Positions 56,094 to 64,000 of a stretch of DNA of 64,000 bases are shown here, one piece after another. Both the position numbers and the translations under genes were made by a program. This DNA is from Bacteroidota bacterium (GTDB lineage Bacteria; Bacteroidota; Bacteroidia; AKYH767-A; 2013-40CM-41-45): contig JADJFC010000014.1 in the NCBI GenBank assembly GCA_016708785.1, positions 62,001-126,000 of the forward strand. The letters are read 5' to 3'. A model generated the notes under the pieces. It ran no database searches and was not told the origin of the DNA. It worked only from the letters and a program-made list of their open reading frames with translations. Each line of letters begins with the position of its first letter. Position 1 is the first letter of the stretch.

Positions 56094-56930
56094 TTACCTA
56101 GCTCTTACCGAATACAAGCAGAGGAACTTTCGAAGTAAAAGAAAATTCAGCTGAATAACTTGGCACAAATATTTTATCAAAGATGTTTTCTTTGTATGAC
56201 GGAACATGATCAATAATGAAGGGCGCGACTTTTTAACTGCTAATTCCATATTGGCAATAAAACTTTGCGAAATATTTACATTAGCCAAATGCAAATTGAT
56301 ACGTTGTTTTGAATACTTCTTTTTTGCATCCGTCATCATTTTCTCCTTTGCCTCAAGCTCCGCAGGAAAATCAAAATGCAATAGATCTACTTTTTCTTTC
56401 AGTGATTTATTAAATTCCACAACAATTTTTAATTCTTTGTCAAGGTCTTCAAGATCTGAAGCATATAAAATATCCGTAAGTTTTTCGACCTTATAATTAG
56501 ATGGCACAGAGATCACCGGAACTTTTGAGCTTTTAATTACAGTAGAAGTATTTGTTCCAAATATTTTTTTGATCTTTCCTGCTCCACGTGTACTTATACA
56601 AGTAAAATCATATTTATTCTTGTGTGCATAATCACGAATGTTATTATCAACATTCACAGCTTCGCTTAAGACGCATTCGACACTTTTATAACTCACGCCC
56701 ATACTTGAATATACCGAGCCGACAAAATGTGCTAACTGATTTTGCAACTTGGAAACTTCTTCCTTTTCATAAGCCTTAAACTTCTCATTACCCCAAGAAG
56801 TAGGGCGCATAAGATAATAAGAATGAAAAAATGTGAGTTTTACTTTTTCTTGCAAAGACATTTGAATTGCGAACTTTAATCCGGCTTTGGAGTTTGCAGA
56901 AAAATCGGTGGTTACAAGTATTTTTTTCAT
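56094..56930 (-). CDS. Universal stress protein with two Usp domains, 3' frameshift
   Basis: A tandem Usp protein of about 278 residues. The start at 56930 (MKKILVTTDFSANSKAG) fits the family. The second domain (about residues 140-278) runs out of frame near plus-strand 56218-56223. Adding one base to GAAGGG gives SRPFIIDHVPSYKENIFDKI and onward to a typical Usp end, KVPLLVFGKS, with a TAG at 56098-56100. As read, the last 40 residues (LLIMFRHTKKTSLIKY and onward) are nonsense. Confidence 0.85.
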   Translation of the reverse strand: MKKILVTTDFSANSKAGLKFAIQMSLQEKVKLTFFHSYYLMRPTSWGNEKFKAYEKEEVSKLQNQLAHFVGSVYSSMGVSYKSVECVLSEAVNVDNNIRDYAHKNKYDFTCISTRGAGKIKKIFGTNTSTVIKSSKVPVISVPSNYKVEKLTDILYASDLEDLDKELKIVVEFNKSLKEKVDLLHFDFPAELEAKEKMMTDAKKKYSKQRINLHLANVNISQSFIANMELAVKKSRPSLLIMFRHTKKTSLIKYLCQVIQLNFLLLRKFLCLYSVRAR

Positions 56931-57032
56931 CTGATTAAAATGATCTTTATTTGATAATTTATCGTCTTTTACAAAGTTAATGAACAAACAAGTGTAAAAC
57001 GTGACTTTAGTCAGTAAATTTAGGCCATTTTA

Positions 57033-58832
57033 TCAGCCCTGAGGATGAAAATGAGTGAACACTTTTACTGCGCGTGAATTTCCGATCACTGCTTTCAACT
57101 CATCTTGTGTGGCTTCCTTTATCAGCTTTACTGATTTGAATTCGCGTAATAATTCATCAGCAGTAGATTGACCTATGCCTACAATGTCGGAAAGTTCCGT
57201 TTTCATTACGCCTTTACTTCTGCGATTACGATGATGTGTAATTCCAAAACGATGTACTTCATCGCGTAACTGCTGAATTATTCGCAACGTTTCGCTTTTC
57301 TTATCGATGTATAATGGAGCAGAATCACCGGGATAATAGATCTCTTCCAGTTTTTTGGCAATGCCGATAACGGCCATCTTGCCGACCAATCCTAATTTTT
57401 CCAGACTGGTCATTGCAGAACTCAACTGACCTTTACCACCATCGATGACGATAAGTTGTGGGAGTGGTTGCGCTTCATCAATCATTCGTTTATACCTGCG
57501 ATAGATCACTTCTTCCATAGAGGCAAAATCATCGGGACCTTCGACGGTCTTAATATTAAAATGGCGGTAATCTTTTTTCGATGGTGCGCCATTTTTAAAT
57601 ACGCTCATGGCAGCAACCGGATAAGCACCTTGAATGTTTGAGTTATCGAAACATTCAATATGTCTTGGTAGTTCAGTAAGACGAAGATCTTTTTGCATTT
57701 TCTCCATCAGGCGAAGAACTTTGTTTTCCGGATTTTGCTTTTCGAGTTGCAAGTCACGTTCGCGGATGTAATTGCGCACGTTGCTCTCTGACAAAGAAAG
57801 CAGATGACGCTTGTCGCCGATCTTCGGAATAGTAAAAGTCACACCTTCCAATGGTGTTGGTATTTCGAAAGGAACAATTATCTCACTAGCGTCACTGTTA
57901 AATTTAGTACGTAGATCGGCAATTGCAATTTCAAGAAGTTCTTCAGGCGATTCATCCAATTTCTTTTTGATCTCTAATGTGTGTCCCTGGATGATGGAAC
58001 CATTCATGATGCGTAAAAAGTTTACGAATGCAGAATCTTCTTCTGTTACGATACTAAAAACATCAGTATTATGAATTGACGGATTTACAACAACCGATTT
58101 AGTTTTGAATTTTTCGAGTAATTCGATTTTCTCTTTTGTAATATGCGCTTCTTCATAGAAAAATTGTGACGACTGATAGTTCATCAGATTTTTCAGATGC
58201 TGAATTACGCTATTGATATTTCCTTTCAGGATGAGACGGATTTCTTTTATCGTCTGATCGTAATCGTCCATTGTCTGATGTCCTTCACATGGACCTTTGC
58301 AATTTCCGATATGATATTCCAGGCAGACTTTGAATTTTTTCTTTTCGATATTTTCAGGGGTCAGGTTAAGAGTACAATTTCTCAATTTGTATAACTGACC
58401 AATCAGATCCAATAATGTATGGATCATTTTCACCGGAGTATATGGTCCGAAATATTCAGAACCATCTTTGATCATTTGTCTGGTGATAAAAATCCTGGGA
58501 AATTTTTCGTTCTTAATGCAGATCCACGGATAGGTTTTATCATCTTTCAGATTTACATTGTAACGCGGCTGATGCTTTTTGATGAGACTATTTTCCAAAA
58601 GCAAAGCATCCATTTCTGTAGCAACAACGAGTGTTTTGATGTCGGCTATTTTGCGAACCATTACTGTTGTCTTACCATTCTCATGAACTTCCTTCTGAAA
58701 ATACGAACTCACTCTTTTCTTCAGTGACTTTGCTTTCCCGACATACAATAACATTCCCTCTCTATCGTAGAATTGATAGATTCCCGGGCTATCGGGGAGT
58801 GTGGAGAGGAGTTCGGGGATGTTGGGGTCAAT
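57033..58832 (-). CDS. uvrC: UvrABC excinuclease subunit C, unusual start
   Basis: A UvrC that makes the incisions in nucleotide excision repair. The GIY-YIG domain (GIYQFYDREGMLLYVGKAKSL), the UVR domain, the C-terminal nuclease (HIECFDNSNIQGAYPVAAM) and the HhH end (DIVGIGQSTADELL) are present. The first ATG (58754) would cut off the GIY strand. Upstream in the same frame lies PELLSTLPDSPGIYQFYDREG with no in-frame ATG, GTG or TTG. ATT at 58830-58832, or CTG at 58863-58865, are the only nearby candidates. From the ATT the protein is 599 residues, the usual size. Confidence 0.9.
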   Translation of the reverse strand: MDPNIPELLSTLPDSPGIYQFYDREGMLLYVGKAKSLKKRVSSYFQKEVHENGKTTVMVRKIADIKTLVVATEMDALLLENSLIKKHQPRYNVNLKDDKTYPWICIKNEKFPRIFITRQMIKDGSEYFGPYTPVKMIHTLLDLIGQLYKLRNCTLNLTPENIEKKKFKVCLEYHIGNCKGPCEGHQTMDDYDQTIKEIRLILKGNINSVIQHLKNLMNYQSSQFFYEEAHITKEKIELLEKFKTKSVVVNPSIHNTDVFSIVTEEDSAFVNFLRIMNGSIIQGHTLEIKKKLDESPEELLEIAIADLRTKFNSDASEIIVPFEIPTPLEGVTFTIPKIGDKRHLLSLSESNVRNYIRERDLQLEKQNPENKVLRLMEKMQKDLRLTELPRHIECFDNSNIQGAYPVAAMSVFKNGAPSKKDYRHFNIKTVEGPDDFASMEEVIYRRYKRMIDEAQPLPQLIVIDGGKGQLSSAMTSLEKLGLVGKMAVIGIAKKLEEIYYPGDSAPLYIDKKSETLRIIQQLRDEVHRFGITHHRNRRSKGVMKTELSDIVGIGQSTADELLREFKSVKLIKEATQDELKAVIGNSRAVKVFTHFHPQG

Positions 58833-58929
58833 TTTTGGTGAGTGGTAAGTGGTAAGTAGTAGCAGATATGTAATTTTAGCTATGTAACATTGTACATTCT
58901 ACGGACTTAATGTTTACCTGTGTTTTTCT

Positions 58930-58975
58930 CTCCCGCAGAATTACGCAGAAGACGCAGAATAACCGCAGAAAATTA
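58930..58975. repeat. Short CGCAGAA repeat upstream of M28 gene 3' end
   Basis: Several GCAGAA units (GCAGAATTACGCAGAAGACG and onward) in direct orientation, similar to the arm units at 22579-22723. It lies in the 154-bp gap between uvrC and the M28 peptidase gene. A GTGGTAAGT direct pair is nearby at about 58842-58859. Confidence 0.4.
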
Positions 58976-58986
58976 TTCGTTATTCG

Positions 58987-60360
58987 CTAATTTAAACCAT
59001 ATTCGGCAAGCAAGAATGCCAACGATCCCATAGCTGCGGACCCGAGAAGTAATTCACGTTTGTTTACTTTGTCGATAGTATCAGATGCAGCATGGTGATA
59101 ATCGAAATAGCGTTGAGAGTTTACATGCAGGCCGATCAAAGGTATGTTATGCTTTTCAAGAGCACTAATGTCTGCCCCGTCGCCCTCGCCGGAGAAATTA
59201 TAGATTCCGTAATTTAAAAATAGCGGTGCCCATTTTTTGATTTTTGCCTTCTTATCTTTTGGCATATTCAAACCAAAACCTAAAGGTAGAAATCCGCCGG
59301 CGTCGCTTTCAATTGCTGCAACGTGCTTTTCATTTTTTGTTCCAACATTATCAGCATACGTTCTTCCTCCGCGCAAACCATTTTCTTCATTCATGAAAGC
59401 GATGATGCGAATGGTACGTTTTGGTTGCATGTTCAATGCCTTCAAAGTTTTGATGATTTGAATCGACTGAACAATGCCGGCACCATCATCGTGAGCACCT
59501 TTGCAATTATCCCATGAATCAAGATGACCACCAACAACTACATACTCTTTTGGTTTTTCAGTTCCACGAATTTCACCGATGACATTATACGAAAGCACGC
59601 TGTCTTTCATTTCGCAATTTGTTTGCATAAAAAATTTCACATCCTTATTCGCTTTGTAAATTTTGCTTAACAGATTTGCTCCAACAGTACTAATTGCAAT
59701 ACAAGGAATTTTCGGAAGTGAATCGTTATAACGCATGGAACCTGTATGTGGATAATCATCGATGGCATTTGTCATCGATCTTACGATAGAACCAACAGCT
59801 CCATACCGAGCTGCTTCAGACGGTCCTTTCCAACGATATTGCACGGCTTCACCATACGCTTCAAATGTATTTACAAATCGTTCATCGAATGGATGGTTGA
59901 AGAATACGATCTTTCCTTCTACCATTGCTCTTCCAAATTTTTCCAGTTCATCGAATGTTTGCACTTCAATGATGTTAGCAGTAATACCATCTTTCGGAGT
60001 TGCGACAGAATTTCCCAAAGCAATAACTTGCACCGTTTGTTTGTTTCCTCCGGCCTCGATGATATATGCATTTTCCTTTGGCCCACGTACCCAATGTGGC
60101 ACCATTACCGGCTCGAGATAAACTGAATCTGCTCCCGCTTCGATCATTTTCTGCTTCGCCCATTCAACAGCAGTTCCTGCTTCTTTGGAACCAGCCAGCC
60201 GAGGACCGATGTTTTCGGTAAGGTCATACAGCCATTGGTATGCATTTCCGTTCAAAAGTGTTTCGTTAAAGATTCTTTTCATGGAGATTGAATCTTTGGT
60301 TTGGGCATTTGTGGAAAAACAAACGAATGAAAGAATGGCAATTAGGCTGATTTTTTTCAT
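58987..60360 (-). CDS. M28 family peptidase, carboxypeptidase Q-like
   Basis: A 457-residue secreted zinc peptidase with a signal peptide (SLIAILSFVCFSTNAQ). Metal-binding and catalytic segments are VVGGHLDSWDNCKGAHDDGA, NEENGLRGG, SDAGGFLPLGFG and DYHHAASDTID. A protease-associated domain fits residues 100-220. The closest family is the plasma glutamate carboxypeptidase/carboxypeptidase Q group. It has no T9SS tail. The start ATG gives a standard leader. Confidence 0.92.
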   Translation of the reverse strand: MKKISLIAILSFVCFSTNAQTKDSISMKRIFNETLLNGNAYQWLYDLTENIGPRLAGSKEAGTAVEWAKQKMIEAGADSVYLEPVMVPHWVRGPKENAYIIEAGGNKQTVQVIALGNSVATPKDGITANIIEVQTFDELEKFGRAMVEGKIVFFNHPFDERFVNTFEAYGEAVQYRWKGPSEAARYGAVGSIVRSMTNAIDDYPHTGSMRYNDSLPKIPCIAISTVGANLLSKIYKANKDVKFFMQTNCEMKDSVLSYNVIGEIRGTEKPKEYVVVGGHLDSWDNCKGAHDDGAGIVQSIQIIKTLKALNMQPKRTIRIIAFMNEENGLRGGRTYADNVGTKNEKHVAAIESDAGGFLPLGFGLNMPKDKKAKIKKWAPLFLNYGIYNFSGEGDGADISALEKHNIPLIGLHVNSQRYFDYHHAASDTIDKVNKRELLLGSAAMGSLAFLLAEYGLN

Positions 60361-60449
60361 AGAGAGATTATTTTGTCCAAAAATAGGAAAAAATAGCTCT
60401 TAGTACAGGCTAAAAACCTATTCAATATTTATTAAATACCTGGAAAAAA

Positions 60450-62023
60450 CTACTCCTTAATCACCCGCCCTTTTCTGACACCTTTTTCATTCGAAACCCT
60501 ATAGAAATAAATCCCCTTATCAAATTCAGTGATCTCGATTTGGTCATTGGCGTGAACACTTTTTCTTTCTAAAACAATTCGTCCTTGGACATCACTTATT
60601 TGAATTGTATAATTTGAAGAAGCATCATTTGAATTTAAAATTAAAATACCGTTTGTTGGATTAGGAGAAAGAGCGACATCAATAGTAGAACTTAAATCAT
60701 CTACCCCAACAAATAAAACAGTTACTTGTTGAACAGAAGAAACAGGCCGGCATTCTGTATTGATTACTGTATGAGTTACATTGAAAAGTGCAGCGAATGA
60801 AAATATGTGTGAAACAGAGAAGCCTGTATCCACCGGACTACCATCACCAAACTCCCAGATGTCATATTCATTATCAGTAGCCGTTGCAGTGAACACAACG
60901 GGAGCACCAAGAACAGCAGGAGAAGGAACATAAGTGAAAGATGCATCCACACTTTTTACGTGCACGACAAAATAATTGGTGAGTGATTGCTGAGGTACTC
61001 CATTATCAGTAGCAGTAATTGAAATTGTATGATAACCAAGATTATTTTGCTGACCAATAATCGCTGCAGTTGTTAATGCAACATTTCCCGGTGCGTTTTG
61101 CGAAACCGAGCAACCTGTCATTCCGAAAAAATTAAATGCTGTTGAAGTTGTTTGTCCTTGTTCCGGTGAATAAAATTCGAAATTAATTTCAGCTGTGTCG
61201 CCGAGACAAATTTCCAATGTGTCACAAAGCTCACTGTATTTCAGGAACGGTGCGAAGTTAGAAGTATCGCAAAGTCCGAATGAGTAAGACTGATTATCCA
61301 ACATATCAATTCCTGCCGGACCGCCATAGGGGCCGTTGTAAACTAGTCCGGGTTGATCATAACGACCAATTTGAATACTGCTAATGCTATCGCCTTTGTT
61401 TATTCCGACTGTCGCAGGATTTCCACCAAATCCACCGGAGCCACCTGATGCACTTCCGGTTGTCCATTGCATATCGCGGTAACAAAACTTACATTCTTAC
61501 CTGCATCGAGAAGTTGATCGATACCATCAGTGAGTATCAATTGAAATGTATTTTTTTTATCAGCCAATGAATCGTAGTAGCCGCAATGATCCCATTGAAT
61601 GATCAATGCCGATGATGAAAGTTTGTAATACACAACTCCGCTTGATAAATTGCGTGTGTCAAAATCGGCCCAGAAAGGAGCGATCATTTTAAAGTTTTGA
61701 GAAGGAAATGAATCTGAGCTATATGTACTGTAAGGAGCATTGAATGAAACATTGCCATTGTTGTTGACATAGAGTCCTGTGAACGGTTCGCCATAAAAGC
61801 AAAATCCAAAAGGCAAAGGAAGAATCACTGATCCGTCATCATTTCTGAAATCCGGTGCAGTGCCATTTGTAAATGGAACGACAGACCAGGTTGAATCTCT
61901 TTCTATCCAGCAATTGCAGGGGTCGGCTTCGTTGATTGAATTATTCGATTGTGATGGTTGATCAGAAAACGCAATCGATACAATTGTCAATGATTGAATG
62001 ATTAAGAGAATTATTTTTTTCAT
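60450..62023 (-). pseudogene. Nidogen-like T9SS surface protein with one-base frameshift
   Basis: Read through the shift, this is one protein of about 524 residues. It has a signal peptide, a nidogen-like domain (FYGEPFTGLYVNNNGNVSF, FWADFDTRNLSSGVVYYK, ALIIQWDHCGYYD), then a PKD/Ig-like region (IWEFGDGSPVDTGFSVSHIF) and a T9SS sorting domain (VALSPNPTNGILIL, ending RVIKE). The first half (61400-62023) and second half (60450-61472) overlap in different frames. Adding one base to the plus-strand A-run at 61484-61487 restores GKNVSFCYRDMQWTTGSASGG. A homopolymer error or recent mutation is the likely cause. Confidence 0.85.
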
Positions 62024-62187
62024 TTTCTTTTGGATAATAAATTACAAAGACAATTTGGTATCTGCGCAGAATAAATTTGTCTAACAAATATAAAATAATT
62101 ATTGAATTAATGATGTGATATCGCTCACGAAATTGATTTCGAAATTATAAATACATCCATTGATGGAATATTTGTCCGAATCACATA

Positions 62188-62253
62188 CGACCCCTCCGGG
62201 GTCGATTTGACATACATGGATTTTTCTACCAATATGTGACCCCTCTGGGGTCA
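62188..62253. repeat. Pair of GACCCCTCnGGGGTC palindromes
   Basis: CGACCCCTCCGGGGTCG (62188-62204) and TGACCCCTCTGGGGTCA (62237-62253) are two copies of one palindrome with a 3-nt loop, 33 bp apart. This type of short GC-rich hairpin recurs between genes in many Bacteroidota. The copies encode the MTPEG peptide on the minus strand only by accident. Confidence 0.7.
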
Positions 62254-62270
62254 TGCGAATTATCCTGAGG

Positions 62271-62415
62271 AAATTGGTGGGGTGTAGTTTGAGGACTTCA
62301 CTATAGTTGGGGTGTGGTCTGCGCTGCTTCGGTATAGTTGGGGTGTAGTCTGCGTCGCTTCGGTATAGTTGGGGTGTAGTCTGCAGACTACACCCCAACT
62401 ATACCGAAGCGACGC
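62271..62415. repeat. 31-bp tandem repeat ending in a perfect 64-bp palindrome
   Basis: Units starting at 62302, 62333 and 62364 share TATAGTTGGGGTGTAGTCTG; a degenerate unit precedes them at about 62271. The last unit is followed by an exact inverted copy, so 62352-62415 is a perfect palindrome centred between 62383 and 62384 (CTG|CAG). The next outer pair (62351, 62416) does not match. The period is exactly 31 bp. Confidence 0.85.
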
Positions 62416-62518
62416 TATTCAGAATCTGTACCATTATGATTGAAAAAATCGCATCAATACAAAATCTATTAAATACGAATTCTATCAAAAATGAAAAATA
62501 AGATTCGAATTTATTTTA

Positions 62519-63154
62519 TCAACCCTGCGGCTGCAGCTCTTCTTCTTTCTGTTTTTCCTCCGCTGTTTTCTCGGAAGTAAATTTATTCTGGAAAATCAAG
62601 AGAAGAATAACACCAACTGTAATTGAAGAATCGGCTATATTAAAAATTGGGCGGAAGAAAAGAAAAGTTTCGCCACCCCAGATAGGTAACCAATCCGGAA
62701 AGCGGCCACCGACGATTGGAAAATAAAGCATGTCTACAACTTGACCATGAAGAAAATTTGAGTAGCCAAGTCCGGGAGCGAAACGGGCAACACCTTCCAT
62801 GCTATCGGTAAACAACATACCATAGAAAGCACTGTCGATGATGTTTCCGATTGCGCCGGCGAAGATCAATGCAAAGCAAGTGATGATCAACTTGTGTGCT
62901 TTGTGTTTGATAAGATGAAGGAGATACCAGCCTATTCCCAATGAAGCAACGATACGAAATACACTTAAAAACAATTTACCAAAAGAGCCACCGAATTCAA
63001 GTCCGAAAGCCATTCCATTATTTTCCGTGAAATGAATGCTGAACCATTTTGTGATCTCGTATTCTTGACCAAGATACATGTGAGTCTTGATCCAAATTTT
63101 CACAACCTGATCGATGAAAAGGACTAGAAAAATAATTAATGCAGCACGCTTCAA
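62519..63154 (-). CDS. lspA: Lipoprotein signal peptidase (signal peptidase II)
   Basis: A 211-residue integral membrane aspartyl protease that cleaves the signal peptides of prolipoproteins, several of which occur in this window. The two catalytic aspartates lie in GAIGNIIDSAFYGMLF and FNIADSSITVG. Four transmembrane helices are visible, starting with ALIIFLVLFIDQVVKIW. The NNGMAFGLEFG segment is typical. The long loop around residues 115-150 is common in Bacteroidota. It lies 93 bp after the DksA-like gene. Confidence 0.95.
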   Translation of the reverse strand: MKRAALIIFLVLFIDQVVKIWIKTHMYLGQEYEITKWFSIHFTENNGMAFGLEFGGSFGKLFLSVFRIVASLGIGWYLLHLIKHKAHKLIITCFALIFAGAIGNIIDSAFYGMLFTDSMEGVARFAPGLGYSNFLHGQVVDMLYFPIVGGRFPDWLPIWGGETFLFFRPIFNIADSSITVGVILLLIFQNKFTSEKTAEEKQKEEELQPQG

Positions 63155-63182
63155 TTTTTACTTTGTAAGATTATTGTAAGTT

Positions 63183-63236
63183 AAAGGTCAAGGGTCAAAA
63201 GTCACAGTCATCTATGACCTTTAACCCTTGACCTTT
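63183..63236. repeat. Long imperfect hairpin between DksA-like gene and lspA
   Basis: AAAGGTCAAGGGT (63183-63195) pairs perfectly with ACCCTTGACCTTT (63224-63236). The inner part (63196-63204 with 63215-63223) pairs at 7 of 9 positions, leaving a 10-nt loop. It may terminate the upstream gene or belong to another repeat family. Confidence 0.6.
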
Positions 63237-63247
63237 GACCCATTTAA

Positions 63248-64000
63248 TTAGTCTCTGTATTGGTTAAGCTTCGCCTCTATGCTCTGTGTAGTATGAGGAA
63301 CGGCACGCAGACGTTCTTTAGGAATTAATTTTCCTGTCACACGACAAACGCCGTACGTTTTATTTTCTATACGAACCATTGCATTTTCCAATTGCTCGAT
63401 GAATTTTTTCTGACGGCTTGCAAGCTGACCTGCTTCTTCTTTTGCAAGAGAGTCAGAGCCATCTTCAAGTATTTTGAAAGTACTTGCAGTATCATCTGTC
63501 CCATGTTCGTTGGCAGCATGCATTTGAGCTTGTAACAGTCCAAGTTCTTTGCGAGCTTCTTCTAATTTCTTATTGATGATCGCACGGAATTCTTCAAGTT
63601 CTGAATCTGCATAACGCGTTTTACCTGATTCTTCTTGTGCCGGTTTTGGCATATTCAAAGCAGGTTCAGGGCGACGATTAAAAGGAGCAGGACGTCCGAT
63701 TACAGGTCTCTCTTTAGGAGGAGCAGGAATCTCATTGCGTGGTGGCAACTGAGGTTTCTCCACTTTTATTTTCTCTTTCTTTGCGGGTTTTGCAACAGGA
63801 GCTGGTTTAGCAGCTATCGGTTTAGCGACTGCAGTTTTTGCAGGCGCAACAGGAGCTTTCGCAACAACTTTTGGAGCTGCTTTTACAACAGCTGCTTTCG
63901 CAGGAGTTTTAACGGCAACTTTTTTCGCAGGTGCTTTTTTCGCAGGAGTTTTAGCAACTACTTTTTTCACAGGAGCTTTTGCTTTCGCAGGAGCCTTCGC
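63248..64000 (-). CDS. TraR/DksA-family protein with Lys-Ala-Pro tail, 5' end outside window
   Basis: At least 250 residues are visible. The frame is open to the window edge (the codon at 63970 is an internal GTG), so the true start lies beyond. The N-terminal part is Ala-, Lys- and Pro-rich (KKAPAKKVAVKTPAKAA), like histone H1-type tails. Residues from about 125 form the DksA coiled-coil region (EFRAIINKKLEEARKELG). The C-terminal zinc-finger region (YGVCRVTGKLIPKERLRAVP) keeps only one of four cysteines, so zinc binding is probably lost. It may bind RNA polymerase or DNA; that is inference. Confidence 0.85.
   Translation of the reverse strand, partial: AKAPAKAKAPVKKVVAKTPAKKAPAKKVAVKTPAKAAVVKAAPKVVAKAPVAPAKTAVAKPIAAKPAPVAKPAKKEKIKVEKPQLPPRNEIPAPPKERPVIGRPAPFNRRPEPALNMPKPAQEESGKTRYADSELEEFRAIINKKLEEARKELGLLQAQMHAANEHGTDDTASTFKILEDGSDSLAKEEAGQLASRQKKFIEQLENAMVRIENKTYGVCRVTGKLIPKERLRAVPHTTQSIEAKLNQYRD

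Larger units (their letters stand above)
62024..62518. other. Repeat-rich spacer upstream of lspA end
   Basis: A 495-bp gap with no gene. It contains two GACCCC palindromes and a 31-bp tandem repeat ending in a perfect 64-bp palindrome, listed separately. A minus-strand open frame across 62099-62398 is formed by these repeats and is not a gene. Confidence 0.6.

Noticed and set aside
62099..62398. 99-codon minus-strand open frame
   Set aside because: It is built from the palindromes and tandem repeats (MTPEG peptide from GACCCC palindromes). It has no domain and ends inside the palindrome.
1..64000. tRNA, rRNA or riboswitch genes
   Set aside because: I looked for tRNA-like cloverleaf ends, rRNA segments and a TPP riboswitch upstream of thiL and saw none, but an RNA search program would be more reliable.

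Overview
The window comes from a member of the Bacteroidota, probably an environmental lineage known only from assemblies. The evidence is an AT-rich genome, several secreted proteins ending in a type IX secretion (T9SS) C-terminal sorting domain with the YPNP motif, weak Shine-Dalgarno sites, promoter elements of the TAnnTTTG type, a DUF2480 gene attached to a SUF operon, and dispersed intergenic inverted repeats. I see no rRNA, tRNA, CRISPR array, prophage or intact transposase.

Layout. 1-8.4 kb holds a giant secreted T9SS protein, a DUF885 lipoprotein, a GNAT acetyltransferase, a small membrane protein and a secreted serine hydrolase. 8.5-15.6 kb is one very large surface-protein gene (GloVer repeats, MopE-like motif, beta-helix, dockerin-like end) broken by at least six frameshifts. 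15.6-22.3 kb, minus strand, is a complete SUF iron-sulfur assembly operon: HesB/IscA-type carrier, sufB, sufC, sufD, sufS, sufE, a DUF59 protein and DUF2480, with a recognisable promoter. 22.8-32.5 kb carries surface and accessory genes: a SprB-like T9SS protein, a DUF2007 zinc-ribbon protein, an aldo/keto reductase, two unknown envelope genes with near-identical leaders, a T9SS protein with 29 GGSYDG repeats and a SUMF1-domain secreted protein. 33-40 kb has a small eRF1-like protein, a GT-C-like membrane protein fused to a fascin-like beta-trefoil, a lipoprotein, phenylalanine hydroxylase, an MFS exporter and an unknown secreted protein. 40.3-44 kb is a cassette of a PEGA-trypsin lipoprotein followed by three tandem beta-barrel paralogues. 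44-64 kb is mostly housekeeping and envelope genes: thiL, a YitT protein, aminopeptidase P, a DUF6973 protein, two M28 peptidases, gpsA, a serine hydrolase with TPRs, a P-type ATPase, an AI-2E exporter, a universal stress protein, uvrC, a nidogen-like T9SS protein, lspA and a DksA-like regulator cut by the window edge.

Two themes cross the window. First, frames are broken in several genes. sufS and the nidogen-like gene each look one base short inside a homopolymer, usp is one base short at or next to short runs, DUF2480 has one in-frame TAA, and the GloVer gene has both plus and minus shifts. For sufS this is most simply a consensus error; for the GloVer gene real decay is possible. Second, three intergenic regions contain GCCACGAATGCACGAAT inverted repeats, and a fourth, upstream of lspA, contains a 31-bp tandem repeat ending in a perfect 64-bp palindrome.

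No clear defence or mobile system is present. The best candidates for something undescribed are the GGSYDG-repeat/SUMF1 pair, the membrane-fascin fusion, the protease plus triple-barrel cassette, and the duplicated leader in front of two unknown envelope genes.
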